This document shows positions 52,335 to 61,340 of a stretch of DNA of 64,000 nt, one piece after another. The number at the start of each line of letters is the position of its first letter. Position 1 is the stretch's first letter. A program made the translations under genes and the position numbers. The notes beneath the pieces were generated by a model. That model worked only from the letters and a program-made list of their open reading frames with translations. It was not told where the DNA came from and ran no database searches. This DNA comes from JAZKBN01 sp040388605. GTDB lineage: Bacteria > Bacteroidota > Bacteroidia > Cytophagales > Flexibacteraceae. Location: positions 1 to 64,000 of the forward strand of contig JAZKBN010000052.1 of NCBI GenBank assembly GCA_040388605.1, given 5' to 3'.

Positions 52335-52342
52335 TACCTTAG
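52335..52342 (+). promoter_or_regulatory. -7-like element of the ABC exporter operon
   Basis: TACCTTAG is one base off TAnnTTTG and lies 39 bp before the ATG at 52382. Confidence 0.35.
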
Positions 52343-52381
52343 CCCCTCACAAAAGCCACGGCTAAAACCGCTTTTTTATAC

Positions 52382-53116
52382 ATGGAAAACACAACCGGCA
52401 ATCAGGCCGCTGTAGAAATAAAGGATATCCGGAAGAGCCTGGGGCGAATGCCTGTGCTGCACGGTGTATCATTAACGCTGCAAAAAGGACAGGTTTGGGG
52501 CCTTGTAGGTCCTAACGGATGCGGTAAAACCACCCTGTTCCGTACACTTTTGGGCTATTTACAGCCCGACAGCGGTACCACAACCGTACTTGGCCGCAGC
52601 AACCCTGATGATTATCGCAGGCATATCGGCATAGCACTGGATGATAACGGCTTCGACCCGCATCTTTCAGGGCGGGCTAACCTGGCAGCAGTTGCCACCA
52701 TAGCCGGTGTTCCCGATCTCGAAGTAAGGGACTGGATAGATGCTTTCGATATGGGCCCTGCTATAAGACGTCAGCCTGCCACTTACAGTTATGGTATGCG
52801 CAAGCGCCTGGGCCTTATAGCCGCCTTTATGAGCAAGCGCCCCGTGCTCCTGCTCGATGAGCCGGCCAACGGGCTTGATGTGGCAGCACAAGCCATGCTC
52901 CGCCGGTATATTATAGACGAGGCATCGGCCGGAACCACCGTTTTTATGAGCAACCACAGCATGCATGATGTTGAGCAAACCTGCACACACATTGCCATGA
53001 TGCACAAGGGCGTAATACTTGCCCGGGGCACCCTTGAAGAAGTGGTGGAAGGATATACCAATTTGGAAGACAGTTTTATAAAACGCACACAGGGAGCCCG
53101 CAATGCCATACGCTGA
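52382..53116 (+). CDS. ABC transporter ATP-binding protein
   Basis: The 244-residue ATPase has Walker A GPNGCGKTT (43-51), the signature YSYGMRKRLGL (about 138-148), Walker B VLLLDEPANGLD (about 158-169) and a His in the switch loop (MSNHSMHD). It belongs to the ABC-2/DrrA-CcmA type group. It energises the membrane protein that starts 14 bp inside its 3' end. Together they make an efflux or lipid/antibiotic exporter of unknown cargo. Confidence 0.92.
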   Translation: MENTTGNQAAVEIKDIRKSLGRMPVLHGVSLTLQKGQVWGLVGPNGCGKTTLFRTLLGYLQPDSGTTTVLGRSNPDDYRRHIGIALDDNGFDPHLSGRANLAAVATIAGVPDLEVRDWIDAFDMGPAIRRQPATYSYGMRKRLGLIAAFMSKRPVLLLDEPANGLDVAAQAMLRRYIIDEASAGTTVFMSNHSMHDVEQTCTHIAMMHKGVILARGTLEEVVEGYTNLEDSFIKRTQGARNAIR

Positions 53117-53894
53117 TACATTAAAACAATTCATTAACCTGCTTGCCCTGCAATTCCGCAATTGGCGCTTTGTGATTTGGCTGGCGCTTACGGTGCTTAT
53201 TTTATCGCTTTGCCTGGGGCCGGTATTTATTACCCGTGTGGCCGTTATGAGCATGAACCCCAATGAAATGAGCTTCCCGATGGTAACCAACCCCATTGAG
53301 CAAAGGGTGAATTCCTTAAAAGAATGGATACCTGTTTCATCTATGCTCATGTTTGCGCTGGTAAGGCTGCTGCTTACAGGGTATCAAAAAAATGTGTTCC
53401 GCACCTACCTTTCATCGGGCTGGAGCCGGGGGCATTTGGCATGGTTCGGCATTTTCCTCATAACTGCATTTTCACTTACAGGGGCTTTAATGTTTATACC
53501 TGCCATTGGCTTAAACGCTTTACGCAATGCCGCCGACGGCGAAATGCTGCCTGTAAGCACTCTTTTGGGCATACTAAGCTTCCATTTCTTCGATATGCTC
53601 TTTTATTTCCTCATGGTGGCCGCTGTAGTCGGCATGCTCAGGAATGCTTTTGCTTACCTTGTTCTACTGCTTTGGGTTCCTTTTGAATTCATACTGCCCC
53701 AGCTGCTGGCCTATATTTTCAAAAGCGATAAATTTGTAAATGCTGTTCACTATATGCCCCGCAACAGCACCAACTGGGTAATCAGCAATATTACCCGCTT
53801 AGAAACAGAACCGTTTAGGGCTGTTGCATTCCTCGGCTGGACAGCCGTTTTCATTTTCCTGCACCTCGTGGTCATGAAAAAGAAAGATATGTAA
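53103..53894 (+). CDS. ABC-2-type transporter permease
   Basis: A 263-residue protein with about six membrane segments (WRFVIWLALTVLILSLCLGPVFI, ..., VAFLGWTAVFIFLHLVVM). The first extracytoplasmic loop is long. The layout is that of ABC-2-type permeases. Its start overlaps the ATPase gene by 14 bp, so the two are translated together. The substrate is unknown. Monocistronic beyond this point. Confidence 0.82.
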   Translation: MPYADTLKQFINLLALQFRNWRFVIWLALTVLILSLCLGPVFITRVAVMSMNPNEMSFPMVTNPIEQRVNSLKEWIPVSSMLMFALVRLLLTGYQKNVFRTYLSSGWSRGHLAWFGIFLITAFSLTGALMFIPAIGLNALRNAADGEMLPVSTLLGILSFHFFDMLFYFLMVAAVVGMLRNAFAYLVLLLWVPFEFILPQLLAYIFKSDKFVNAVHYMPRNSTNWVISNITRLETEPFRAVAFLGWTAVFIFLHLVVMKKKDM

Positions 53895-54019
53895 GGCAGC
53901 ACCCCGCTCGACTATGCCGGCATTATTCATGCAGAAAAACGGATAATCGGCCTGCTGTTGAAAAGCACAACTATACCGAAGCAGGCAACAAACACCAAAA
54001 CCTTTTCATTTCAAAACAG

Positions 54020-54910
54020 ATGACAGTTACAGTAATTGGCGCTACCGGCAATATAGGCAGCAAGCTCACCCAAATTCTGCTCACCCTGGGCCATACCGTA
54101 AGGGCCATTGCCCGCCATGCCGAAAAGCTGCAAGGCATTAATGACCCGAACCTTGAACCAACCATAGGCGACATTGCAGATACCGCATTCCTTACCCGGG
54201 CATTCACCGGCGCCGATGCCGTTTATACCTTTATTCCGCCAAACCCGATGGCGCCCGATTTAAGCGCTTATTCCGATTCTGTAAGTAACAGCATTCTATC
54301 GGCTGTTAAGGCATCGGGCGTAAAAAAGGTAATAAACCTGAGCAGCCTGGGTGCGCAGTCAACAGAGAAGATGGGTGTAATTACCGGCCTTTCCCGTAAC
54401 GAAGCCGCATTGAACACCCTGCCTGAAAACGTTACCGTGGTGCATTTGCGTCCGGGCTTTTTTATGGAAAACAGCTTCAGCAGCGCGGCCATGGTGAAAC
54501 ACATGGGCTTTACAGGCAGCACCGTTGACCCCAACGTAAAAATAAGCATGATTGCCACTGCCGATATTGCCGCCTACGCTGCAAAACTCATAGGCGACGA
54601 AAAGGTAAAAGGCCATGTTGTAGCCCCGCTCCTCGGCGCTTACGATCTTACCCTTACAGAATTCTGGGAAAAGCTGGGCCATGCCGTTGGTAACCCGAAT
54701 ATAAAATATACCCAAATATCAACGGAGCAGCAGGTTGAAGGCCTTACCAAATACGGCTTAAGCCGTGATTTTGCCGAAAACATGGCCGAAATGGGGCATG
54801 CGGTAAACGAGGGTAAAATGGCTGTTCATCCGCGTACGCCTGAGAATACTACGCCTACAACTGTTGAAGAGTTCTCAAAGCAGTTTAAGGCTGTTTATGA
54901 TGCGGCTTAG
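54020..54910 (+). CDS. NmrA-like NAD(P)-binding protein
   Basis: The 296-residue protein starts with the dinucleotide-binding motif VTVIGATGNIGSKL (about 3-16). The rest has the extended short-chain dehydrogenase layout of NmrA/QOR2 proteins: VYTFIPPNP, KKVINLSSLGAQS, VHLRPGFFMENSF. The usual Tyr-x3-Lys is absent, as in NmrA proteins. It may reduce a quinone or sense NAD(P). Single gene, ending before a large inverted-repeat structure. Confidence 0.85.
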   Translation: MTVTVIGATGNIGSKLTQILLTLGHTVRAIARHAEKLQGINDPNLEPTIGDIADTAFLTRAFTGADAVYTFIPPNPMAPDLSAYSDSVSNSILSAVKASGVKKVINLSSLGAQSTEKMGVITGLSRNEAALNTLPENVTVVHLRPGFFMENSFSSAAMVKHMGFTGSTVDPNVKISMIATADIAAYAAKLIGDEKVKGHVVAPLLGAYDLTLTEFWEKLGHAVGNPNIKYTQISTEQQVEGLTKYGLSRDFAENMAEMGHAVNEGKMAVHPRTPENTTPTTVEEFSKQFKAVYDAA

Positions 54911-55287
54911 TTAAGCTTGACCTTTCCTTTTTTGCAGCCTGTTTTGTACCGGTTTGGTTAAAGGACGGGCTTATAAAAAAAACAAAAGCGAGGAACTTAA
55001 CCGGTGAAGGCTGCAGGAATTTTAATTCCTGAAAGCGGATTTACGGGTCGGGGTCCTCGCTTGTTTCTTATATACGGTTAATACCCTGTGCCGGTTTGAT
55101 TGTAAGCCGACCCATGATAATAATGCATACAGCTACATACATGCAATTAGCATGCTGCTTATTCAGATTCCCGTAAACCATTAATTAACAGGGAAGTTCT
55201 TTACTTAAGATTTCAAGCCTGGCTTTCATATTTGGCAATAGGGGCTTGAATTTCACTTCAACGCAATAGGGAAGTCCATGCCGGTTA
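54911..55287. other. Convergent intergenic region with nested inverted repeats
   Basis: 377 bp between the NmrA-like gene and ligD. It contains the structured region at 54979-55066 described separately, and nothing else that I can identify. Confidence 0.5.
54979..55066 (-). terminator. Large nested inverted repeat, minus-strand terminator or structured RNA
   Basis: aagcgagga (54986-54994) pairs with tcctcgctt (55054-55062), with AT extensions. Inside lies a perfect hairpin caggaatt-tt-aattcctg (55014-55031). On the minus strand the outer stem is followed by a run of T residues, as in an intrinsic terminator for ligD. A ~60-nt interior is unusually long for a simple terminator. Confidence 0.55.
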
Positions 55288-57939
55288 TCAGCTCCCCAGC
55301 TTTTCCAATGCTTTGGCAATGTCGTTTCCTTCACCGAGAACGGCCTTAAACAAATCACCTTTTTTCTTAAGGCGCGCGGGTATGTTTTTAATGGTGAAAT
55401 CTGTGGGGAGCAGATCGGGCTTAAGCTCTTTCCAATCGAGGGGCGTACTTACGCAGGCTCCCGGCACCGGCCTTACACTGTATGCCGAAGCCAATGTTTG
55501 ACCCGACCTGTTTTGCAGGAAATCAACATAAATTAAGCCCTTACGCTCCTTCTTGCTTCGCGTTACCGATGTGGTATCGGGTAATTGCTCATGCACCATG
55601 TTGGCAATTAATTCGGCAAGGGCGCCGGCCTGCTCAAAATCATACCGGGCAGCCAGGGGAATAAAAATATGTATGCCCGTGGCCCCGCTGGTTTTGGGAT
55701 AGCACTTAATACCGGCTTTATCAAGCACTTCTTTTACAACCAGGGCGGTTTCAACCACCTGCGCAAAGGTATTGCCATCGTCGGGGTCAAGGTCTATAAC
55801 TATGTAATCGGGGTTATCTGTATGGCCGAGGCTGCTGTTCCAGGGGTGCAGCTCTATGCAGCCGAGATTTACCATATAGAGCAGGCTTGCGGCATCGGGG
55901 CAAAGCAGGTAGCGCACATCCCGCTCAGCAGAATCGCTGTGGATTTTTACGGTTTGCAGCCATTCGGGCAACTTGCCCTCCATATTCTTTTGGAAAAAGC
56001 TTGAGCCCTTTATTCCGTTCGGGTGTCGGTGCAGGCTCATGGGCCTGTTTTTAAGGTAAGGCAGAATATAGGGTGCCACGCTTAAATAGTACTCCGCCAA
56101 ATCAAGCTTGGTATAACCTTCTTCAGGCCAGAAAACCTTATCGGGATGGGTAATCAGGCTTATGGGATTTTCAGGAGCATCTACAACTCCGCCGATAATG
56201 TCATCGGTCTCATGGGTTTCATGCCTGGCCTTTGTTTGGTGTATGCTCATGGTTTTTGCAGGTTCAGGGCTTTCGCCCGCTTCAGTATTATCGCTTTTCT
56301 GATGTGCGGCCTTGGTATCGGTAAGCTCGCGTTTAACGGCTTTTGCGGGTTTGTCTTCACGTAAGCCGTGGAAAATGGGCTGTCGCATAATGCCATCCTT
56401 GGTCCATTCAGCGAAAGACACCTCGCAGACAAGCTCGGGCTTTACCCATGTTACAGGGGCATTCACATTTGGCTCCTTGGCTAAGGGACAGGTTTTGCGT
56501 TCAAGGGGCTGCAATTTATCATGCACCATCTCTAAGCTTTTGGTATTAAAGCCGCCTCCGCAATGACCTATATAATTCAGGGTATCGCCATCATATAAGC
56601 CCAATATAAGGGCACCCAGGTGCTTGCGGCTATTGCGCGGTTCGGTATAGCCGGCAATAACGGCTTCCTGCCGAAGCTCTGTTTTCAGCTTTATCCAGTT
56701 GCGGCTGCGGGCCCCGCTTTCGTATGGGCTCAGGGCAAGCTTAGCCATTATACCTTCAAGCCCTGCTGCCCGTGCCGTATCGAAGAAATCTATGCCATGG
56801 CCTGTAACATGATCGGAGTAGCGTATATGATTTGATTTGTTCTTTTGGAGCAAGGCCTCTAACCTGCTCTTGCGTTCGGTAAGGGGCAGGCTGCGCAGGT
56901 CTTCGCCATTGAGCAGCAGCAAATCAAAAGCCGCGAAACACAAAGTGCCCTCATGGCTTGTGCTTTGGTTTTGCAGGTATTGGAATCGGCTTCGGCCTTC
57001 ATGGTCGAGCGCCACCACCTCTCCATCGAGAACGGCGCTGATTTTTAAATCGGCGAGGGCTTTAATTACCGATGGATATTTGCCGTTAAACAGCAACCCG
57101 TTGCGGGAAACCAAGTCGGCCGATTCGCCGTCGAGCAGGGCAATGGCGCGGTAGCCGTCCCATTTAATTTCGAAAATGAAATTATCGTCATCAAAGGGCT
57201 CATCGCCCAAAACGGCCAGCATAGGTTGCAGCATTTCAGGCAATGCCGATTTTGCAGCCTTTTCAGCAGGCTCAGGGTCGGCGGCTTTTTCGCTTTTTTC
57301 TTCGGCTGTCGGCTTTGCAGCTTTGCTGCGCGTTCCCCTTGCAGCCGCTTTGCCTTTTGTTGTCGCCACCTTCCCAAACGTGCTGTGCGCCGACATTTTT
57401 ACCGGCTTTACCTGCTCAATATCGTACTCCTCATCCTGTGCGAATTTGTCTTTATGCTTCAACAGCAGCCAGTTTTTGTCGCCCCGGCCCTTCATTTTCA
57501 CCAAGGCAAACTCGCCCTGCAAATGTGTGCCGTTGAGCACAAATTTCAGGCTTCCGTCTTGCAATTCCTGTAACAGCAGGGCTTCCTCCTCTTTTTCCTT
57601 AACCTCGGCTAGGGGGGTATAGGTGCCTTCGTCCCAGATGTCTACTTCGCCGGCGCCGTAATTACCTTCCGGAATGCTGCCGGCAAATTTGCGGTATTCA
57701 AAGGGATGGTCTTCAACTTCCACGGCCAGGCGCTTGTCGCCGGGGTGCATGCTCGGGCCTTTGGGTACGGCCCAGCTTTTTAGCACACCTTCCATTTCAA
57801 GCCGGAAATCATAATGCAAATGGCTGGCATCGTGGCGCTGAACTACGAAACGAAGCTTGCCCTTGCGCCTTGCTTCCTCGGGACCCGGCTCGGGCGTGTT
57901 GTTGAAATTGCGTTTCTCTTTATAAGCTTGCAGCGACAT
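55288..57939 (-). CDS. ligD: DNA ligase D (NHEJ)
   Basis: The 883-residue enzyme carries three domains in the order 3'-phosphoesterase, ligase, polymerase. The phosphoesterase part (about 20-180) has RHDASHLHYDFRLEMEGVLKSWAVPKGP with its catalytic His and Asp. A Lys/Ala/Glu-rich linker (about 185-235) follows. The ligase part has the adenylation motif EIKWDGYR (Lys259). The polymerase/primase part starts near residue 590 with VFWPEEGYTKLDLAEYY and includes the catalytic VIDLDPDD. With Ku it repairs double-strand breaks. The ku gene is upstream on the same strand, after a repeat-rich gap. Confidence 0.95.
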   Translation of the reverse strand: MSLQAYKEKRNFNNTPEPGPEEARRKGKLRFVVQRHDASHLHYDFRLEMEGVLKSWAVPKGPSMHPGDKRLAVEVEDHPFEYRKFAGSIPEGNYGAGEVDIWDEGTYTPLAEVKEKEEEALLLQELQDGSLKFVLNGTHLQGEFALVKMKGRGDKNWLLLKHKDKFAQDEEYDIEQVKPVKMSAHSTFGKVATTKGKAAARGTRSKAAKPTAEEKSEKAADPEPAEKAAKSALPEMLQPMLAVLGDEPFDDDNFIFEIKWDGYRAIALLDGESADLVSRNGLLFNGKYPSVIKALADLKISAVLDGEVVALDHEGRSRFQYLQNQSTSHEGTLCFAAFDLLLLNGEDLRSLPLTERKSRLEALLQKNKSNHIRYSDHVTGHGIDFFDTARAAGLEGIMAKLALSPYESGARSRNWIKLKTELRQEAVIAGYTEPRNSRKHLGALILGLYDGDTLNYIGHCGGGFNTKSLEMVHDKLQPLERKTCPLAKEPNVNAPVTWVKPELVCEVSFAEWTKDGIMRQPIFHGLREDKPAKAVKRELTDTKAAHQKSDNTEAGESPEPAKTMSIHQTKARHETHETDDIIGGVVDAPENPISLITHPDKVFWPEEGYTKLDLAEYYLSVAPYILPYLKNRPMSLHRHPNGIKGSSFFQKNMEGKLPEWLQTVKIHSDSAERDVRYLLCPDAASLLYMVNLGCIELHPWNSSLGHTDNPDYIVIDLDPDDGNTFAQVVETALVVKEVLDKAGIKCYPKTSGATGIHIFIPLAARYDFEQAGALAELIANMVHEQLPDTTSVTRSKKERKGLIYVDFLQNRSGQTLASAYSVRPVPGACVSTPLDWKELKPDLLPTDFTIKNIPARLKKKGDLFKAVLGEGNDIAKALEKLGS

Positions 57940-58059
57940 AAGAAGGGAGGGGTGGGGATAATTGTGCCTCAGGAGCCGGCGGGGCTGGGGAACGATTTTT
58001 TTATTTGGTTTGGCGTTCTGCTTGGTTGGTGTTATGCTTCGTTTTGTTGGTTGGTAATC

Positions 58060-58127
58060 AGGTGGTTTGCAAAAAGGTGGTTTGCAAATAGGTGGTTTGC
58101 AAATAGGTGGTTTGCAAATAGGTGGTT
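58060..58127. repeat. 15-bp tandem repeat, four and a half copies
   Basis: AGGTGGTTTGCAAAT and one variant (ending AAAA) are repeated head to tail from 58060, with a final partial unit at 58120-58127. The unit is a multiple of three, so it reads as a five-residue repeat (roughly RWFAN) in one frame. Confidence 0.88.
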
Positions 58128-58170
58128 ATTCTCTCCCCGGAATGGGCGCTCAAACGCCGCGCAGGCTTTT

Positions 58171-58273
58171 GGCCTTTCACTTTTCGGGCGTGATCCTGCC
58201 GGGACGTCTGCTACGCAGACTCCGCCCCTTACGGGCGGCCCGACAGTTCCAAATGCCCGAAAAGTAAAAGGCC
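58171..58273. repeat. Palindromic element with two internal hairpins
   Basis: The 19-bp arms 58171-58189 (ggcctttcacttttcgggc) and 58255-58273 are inverted copies with one mismatch. Inside are two hairpins: gtctgc-tac-gcagac (58206-58220) and ccgcccc-tta-cgggcgg (58222-58238, near-perfect). The compact GC-rich architecture resembles dispersed intergenic palindromic repeats of the REP/BIME kind. Confidence 0.7.
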
Positions 58274-58333
58274 GGTGTTTTTCAACGACGTTCGCTTTCT
58301 GTACCTAATTTGGGGCAGGGGTACATTTATTAC

Positions 58334-59107
58334 CTACGACGCCTTCCGCTTTTCCTCCAAACTGGCTTTCAGCTGCGCCATCAGGTCTGTTGATTTGGCT
58401 GTGCTGATATGCTTTTCGGTGGCAACGGGTTTTTTGCCTTTCGCTTTGGCTTTTATGTGTTTCAGCAATTCCTCGGTATAGGTATCTTTAAACTGCTCTG
58501 GCTTGAATTTGCCGCTGTAGTTTTCTATCAGCTTAATGGCCATTTCAAGTTCCTGTCCCTTGGGCATGGTGCGGCCCGGCAGCTCCAAATCGTTCGCCGA
58601 ACGAATTTCATCGTTATAACGTATGCGGTTCAGGAGCAATACATTATCGAGGGCCTTCAGTATGGCAATATGTTCGCGTTCCCGCATTACATACTGCACA
58701 ACGCCTACCTTGCCGCTTTTTCGCAGTGCTTCACGCAACAGGCCGTAGCTGCGCGCGCCGCCTTTATCGGGTTCCAGGTAATAGGGCTGCTCGTAGTATA
58801 TAGGGTCTATCTCGGTTTCATCCACAAACTCGAGTATTTCAAGCGTTTCGCTTTTTTTGGCAGATGCTGCCTTAAAATCATCATCGCTGAGCACTATATA
58901 CTTATCGTCGAGCTTATAGGCTTTAACAATATCGGCCCATTCAACCTCTTTGCCGGTTTTTTCGTTTACACGCAGGAAACGTATTTTTTCCTCGTCGCGC
59001 TTATCAAGCATATCAAGGTCTATGCGGCTTTCACCGGTGGCAGTGTACATTTTTACAGGCACATTCACCAGCCCGAAACCGATTGCCCCCTTCCAGATTG
59101 ATTTCAT
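58334..59107 (-). CDS. ku: Ku protein (NHEJ)
   Basis: From the ATG at 59107 (MKSIWKGAIGFGLVNVPVKMYTA), a typical bacterial Ku start, the protein has 257 residues; a longer frame begins at 59170. The Ku core (about 1-235) includes the DLDMLDKRDEEKIRFLRVNEKTGKEV strand region and YYLEPDKGGARSYGLLREAL. A short basic C-terminal tail (KAKAKGKKPVATEK) follows. Ku binds broken DNA ends as a homodimer and recruits LigD, encoded downstream on the same strand. Confidence 0.95.
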   Translation of the reverse strand: MKSIWKGAIGFGLVNVPVKMYTATGESRIDLDMLDKRDEEKIRFLRVNEKTGKEVEWADIVKAYKLDDKYIVLSDDDFKAASAKKSETLEILEFVDETEIDPIYYEQPYYLEPDKGGARSYGLLREALRKSGKVGVVQYVMREREHIAILKALDNVLLLNRIRYNDEIRSANDLELPGRTMPKGQELEMAIKLIENYSGKFKPEQFKDTYTEELLKHIKAKAKGKKPVATEKHISTAKSTDLMAQLKASLEEKRKAS

Positions 59108-59332
59108 TTTTTTGGCGTTTATATGCCGGTTAAGCTTCAAAAAATCTGCCGGCAGAAGCACGGCCTGCAAATGGGTAAGGGCTTGCGCAGGGGGCGGTAT
59201 TATATTATTGCCGGTAAGGGCGGCAGGGTTGCTGCATTTGTTAAAGGCTCTGCATTGTTTTGTTTACCAAATGCCTGTAAAAACATACATAAGGGCATAA
59301 GGCTTTGCAAAAATTCATAACTTGCCGATGTC

Positions 59333-60667
59333 ATGAAACACCTGCCCATAGCCCCCGCATTGTTTATTCATAACCGCAAGCTGCTCGCCGATAAGCTGGC
59401 GCCGCGCAGCATTGCCATTATAAATTCAAACGACATACTCCCCACTTCGGCCGACGGCACCATGCCCTTCCGCCAGAATGCCGATATGTTTTGGACCACC
59501 GGTGTAGACCAGGAAGAAACCATTCTCATGCTCTTCCCCGATGCCCCCGAACCCAAGTTGCGCGAGATACTTTTCCTGCGTGAAACCAGCGAAAAAATTC
59601 TCACCTGGGAAGGCTACAAGCTCAGCAAAGAGCAGGCCCGTGAAGCCACCGGCATAGAAACCATTTTCTGGACCACGGAGTTCGATGCCGTGTTCCGCCG
59701 CATGATGGCAGAGGCCGATAATATTTACCTGAATACCAACGAGCACATTCGTGCCGATGTGGTGGTTGAAACCCGCGATGCCCGTTTCCTGGATCGCTGT
59801 AAAAAGCAGTTCCCGCTGCATAATTACAAACGCCTGGCCCCCATCATGACGCAGCTGCGCATGGTGAAATCTGAGTTCGAGGTGCAGCAACTGCGCGAGG
59901 CATGCCGCATTACCGGGCTGGCCTTCCGCCGCCTGCTTGAGCGCATGCAGCCGGGTATGTATGAGTTCGAAGCCGAGGCCGAGTTTACCTATACTTATAT
60001 CCGCAACCGCAGCAAAGGGCATGCTTACGACCCTATTTTTGCATCCGGGGCAAATACCTGCATTCTGCACTACATTGAAAACAGCCGCGTTTGCGAAGAC
60101 GGTACCCTTATTCTTATAGACGCCGGTGCAGAATATGCCAACTACAATGCCGATATGACCCGCGTTATTCCGGTAAACGGCAAATTCACACCCCGGCAAA
60201 GGCAGGTTTACGAAGCCGTTCTGCGTGTGCATAAGGCTGCTATAAAAATGCTGGTTCCCGGCACCCGCTTCGCCGATTACATAAGGGCCGTGGCCGAGCT
60301 TACCAATAAAGAATGTATAGGCCTGGGCCTCTATACCGCCGAGGACGTTAAAAAGCAGGATCCTGAAAACCCGCTGTATCGCAAGTACTTTATGCACGGC
60401 GTAAGCCACCACCTGGGTCTGAACGTGCATGATGTGAGCAGCTTCTATACCGATATGAAAGCCAGCATGGTGCTTACTGTTGAGCCCGGCATTTACATTT
60501 GGGAAGAAGGCATTGGCATTCGAATAGAAAACAACGTACTGATAACCGAAACCGGGCAGGAAGACCTGATGGCCGATATTCCCATTGAAGCAGATGAGAT
60601 TGAAGCCATTATGGCATCAGCCAGGTTAAACGGGGTTAGCAGCAATAAAGCCGAAGCGCTTGCATAA
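59333..60667 (+). CDS. Xaa-Pro aminopeptidase (M24, PepP-type)
   Basis: The 444-residue metallopeptidase has an N-terminal creatinase-like domain (about 1-175, [20 protein letters not shown]) and a C-terminal pita-bread domain. Metal ligands are the Asp in [20 protein letters not shown] (first and second Asp), the His in [13 protein letters not shown], Glu in [11 protein letters not shown] and Glu in [10 protein letters not shown]. It removes an N-terminal residue before proline using two metal ions, probably manganese. The dut gene starts 2 bp after its stop, so they form an operon. Confidence 0.93.
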   Translation: MKHLPIAPALFIHNRKLLADKLAPRSIAIINSNDILPTSADGTMPFRQNADMFWTTGVDQEETILMLFPDAPEPKLREILFLRETSEKILTWEGYKLSKEQAREATGIETIFWTTEFDAVFRRMMAEADNIYLNTNEHIRADVVVETRDARFLDRCKKQFPLHNYKRLAPIMTQLRMVKSEFEVQQLREACRITGLAFRRLLERMQPGMYEFEAEAEFTYTYIRNRSKGHAYDPIFASGANTCILHYIENSRVCEDGTLILIDAGAEYANYNADMTRVIPVNGKFTPRQRQVYEAVLRVHKAAIKMLVPGTRFADYIRAVAELTNKECIGLGLYTAEDVKKQDPENPLYRKYFMHGVSHHLGLNVHDVSSFYTDMKASMVLTVEPGIYIWEEGIGIRIENNVLITETGQEDLMADIPIEADEIEAIMASARLNGVSSNKAEALA

Positions 60668-60669
60668 GC

Positions 60670-61110
60670 ATGATAACAGCCGTTAAAGTAATTAATACAT
60701 CGGGCCACGCGTTGCCTGAATACGCCACCGCCCTCAGCGCAGGCCTCGATTTGCGGGCAAGCCTTCCCGAACCAATAACCCTGCAATCTTTGCAGCGCGC
60801 ACTTATACCCACAGGGCTGCGCATAGAATTGCCGCCCGGACTAGAAGCGCAGATTCGTCCGCGCAGTGGTTTGGCCCTCAAGCATGGCCTTACCGTGCTC
60901 AACAGCCCCGGTACCGTAGATGCAGATTACAGGGGCGAGATTAAAGTGCTGCTCGTAAACCTGAGCGCCGAGCCTTTTACCGTGCAGAACGGCGAACGCA
61001 TTGCCCAAATGGTAATTGCCCGCCATGAAAGCATACAATGGCATGAAACCGAAGCCCTCGGCGAAACAGAGCGGGGTACAGGCGGCTACGGCAGCACAGG
61101 CAGACATTAA
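60670..61110 (+). CDS. dut: Deoxyuridine 5'-triphosphate nucleotidohydrolase
   Basis: The 146-residue trimeric dUTPase has all five motifs: [20 protein letters not shown], the uracil-specific hairpin [28 protein letters not shown], and the C-terminal [12 protein letters not shown] that closes on the triphosphate. It hydrolyses dUTP to dUMP and pyrophosphate, preventing uracil incorporation and supplying dTMP synthesis. It begins 2 bp after the M24 peptidase and ends at a hairpin terminator. Confidence 0.96.
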   Translation: MITAVKVINTSGHALPEYATALSAGLDLRASLPEPITLQSLQRALIPTGLRIELPPGLEAQIRPRSGLALKHGLTVLNSPGTVDADYRGEIKVLLVNLSAEPFTVQNGERIAQMVIARHESIQWHETEALGETERGTGGYGSTGRH

Positions 61111-61112
61111 TT

Positions 61113-61139
61113 ATTGGCCGGGACATTGTTCCGGCCAAT
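61113..61139 (+). terminator. Hairpin terminator
   Basis: attggccgg and ccggccaat form a 9-bp perfect stem with a 9-nt loop, followed by tgctttttagc, right after dut. Confidence 0.8.
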
Positions 61140-61340
61140 TGCTTTTTAGCTGTTACTGTTACTTATGGCACTTATAAAGAAACTGCTTTTTCAACCCTGT
61201 TTTTTGCAGGTTTGTTGGCATAATTGAGCCGGCGCTTTTTGCAACTGCCTGCAATGCAACCTTCGGAGGTATAATAAGCAGCGCAGTTGATTTAAACGCT
61301 AGTAAACAAACCCATGCTCTGCCGGTTTATTGTTCATCGG

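Larger units (their letters stand above)
57940..58333. other. ligD-ku intergenic region with repeats
   Basis: 394 bp with a 15-bp tandem repeat (58060-58127) and a palindromic element (58171-58273). A plus-strand ORF runs through it only because of the repeat periodicity. Confidence 0.6.

Noticed and set aside
58060..58127. Possible CRISPR array
   Set aside because: The units are head to tail without spacers, and no cas genes are nearby; it is a simple tandem repeat.
57814..58308. 164-codon plus-strand ORF over the ligD start and the repeat gap
   Set aside because: It is antisense to ligD in its first half and then follows the 15-bp repeat (five-residue periodicity). It has no credible start or homologous domain.
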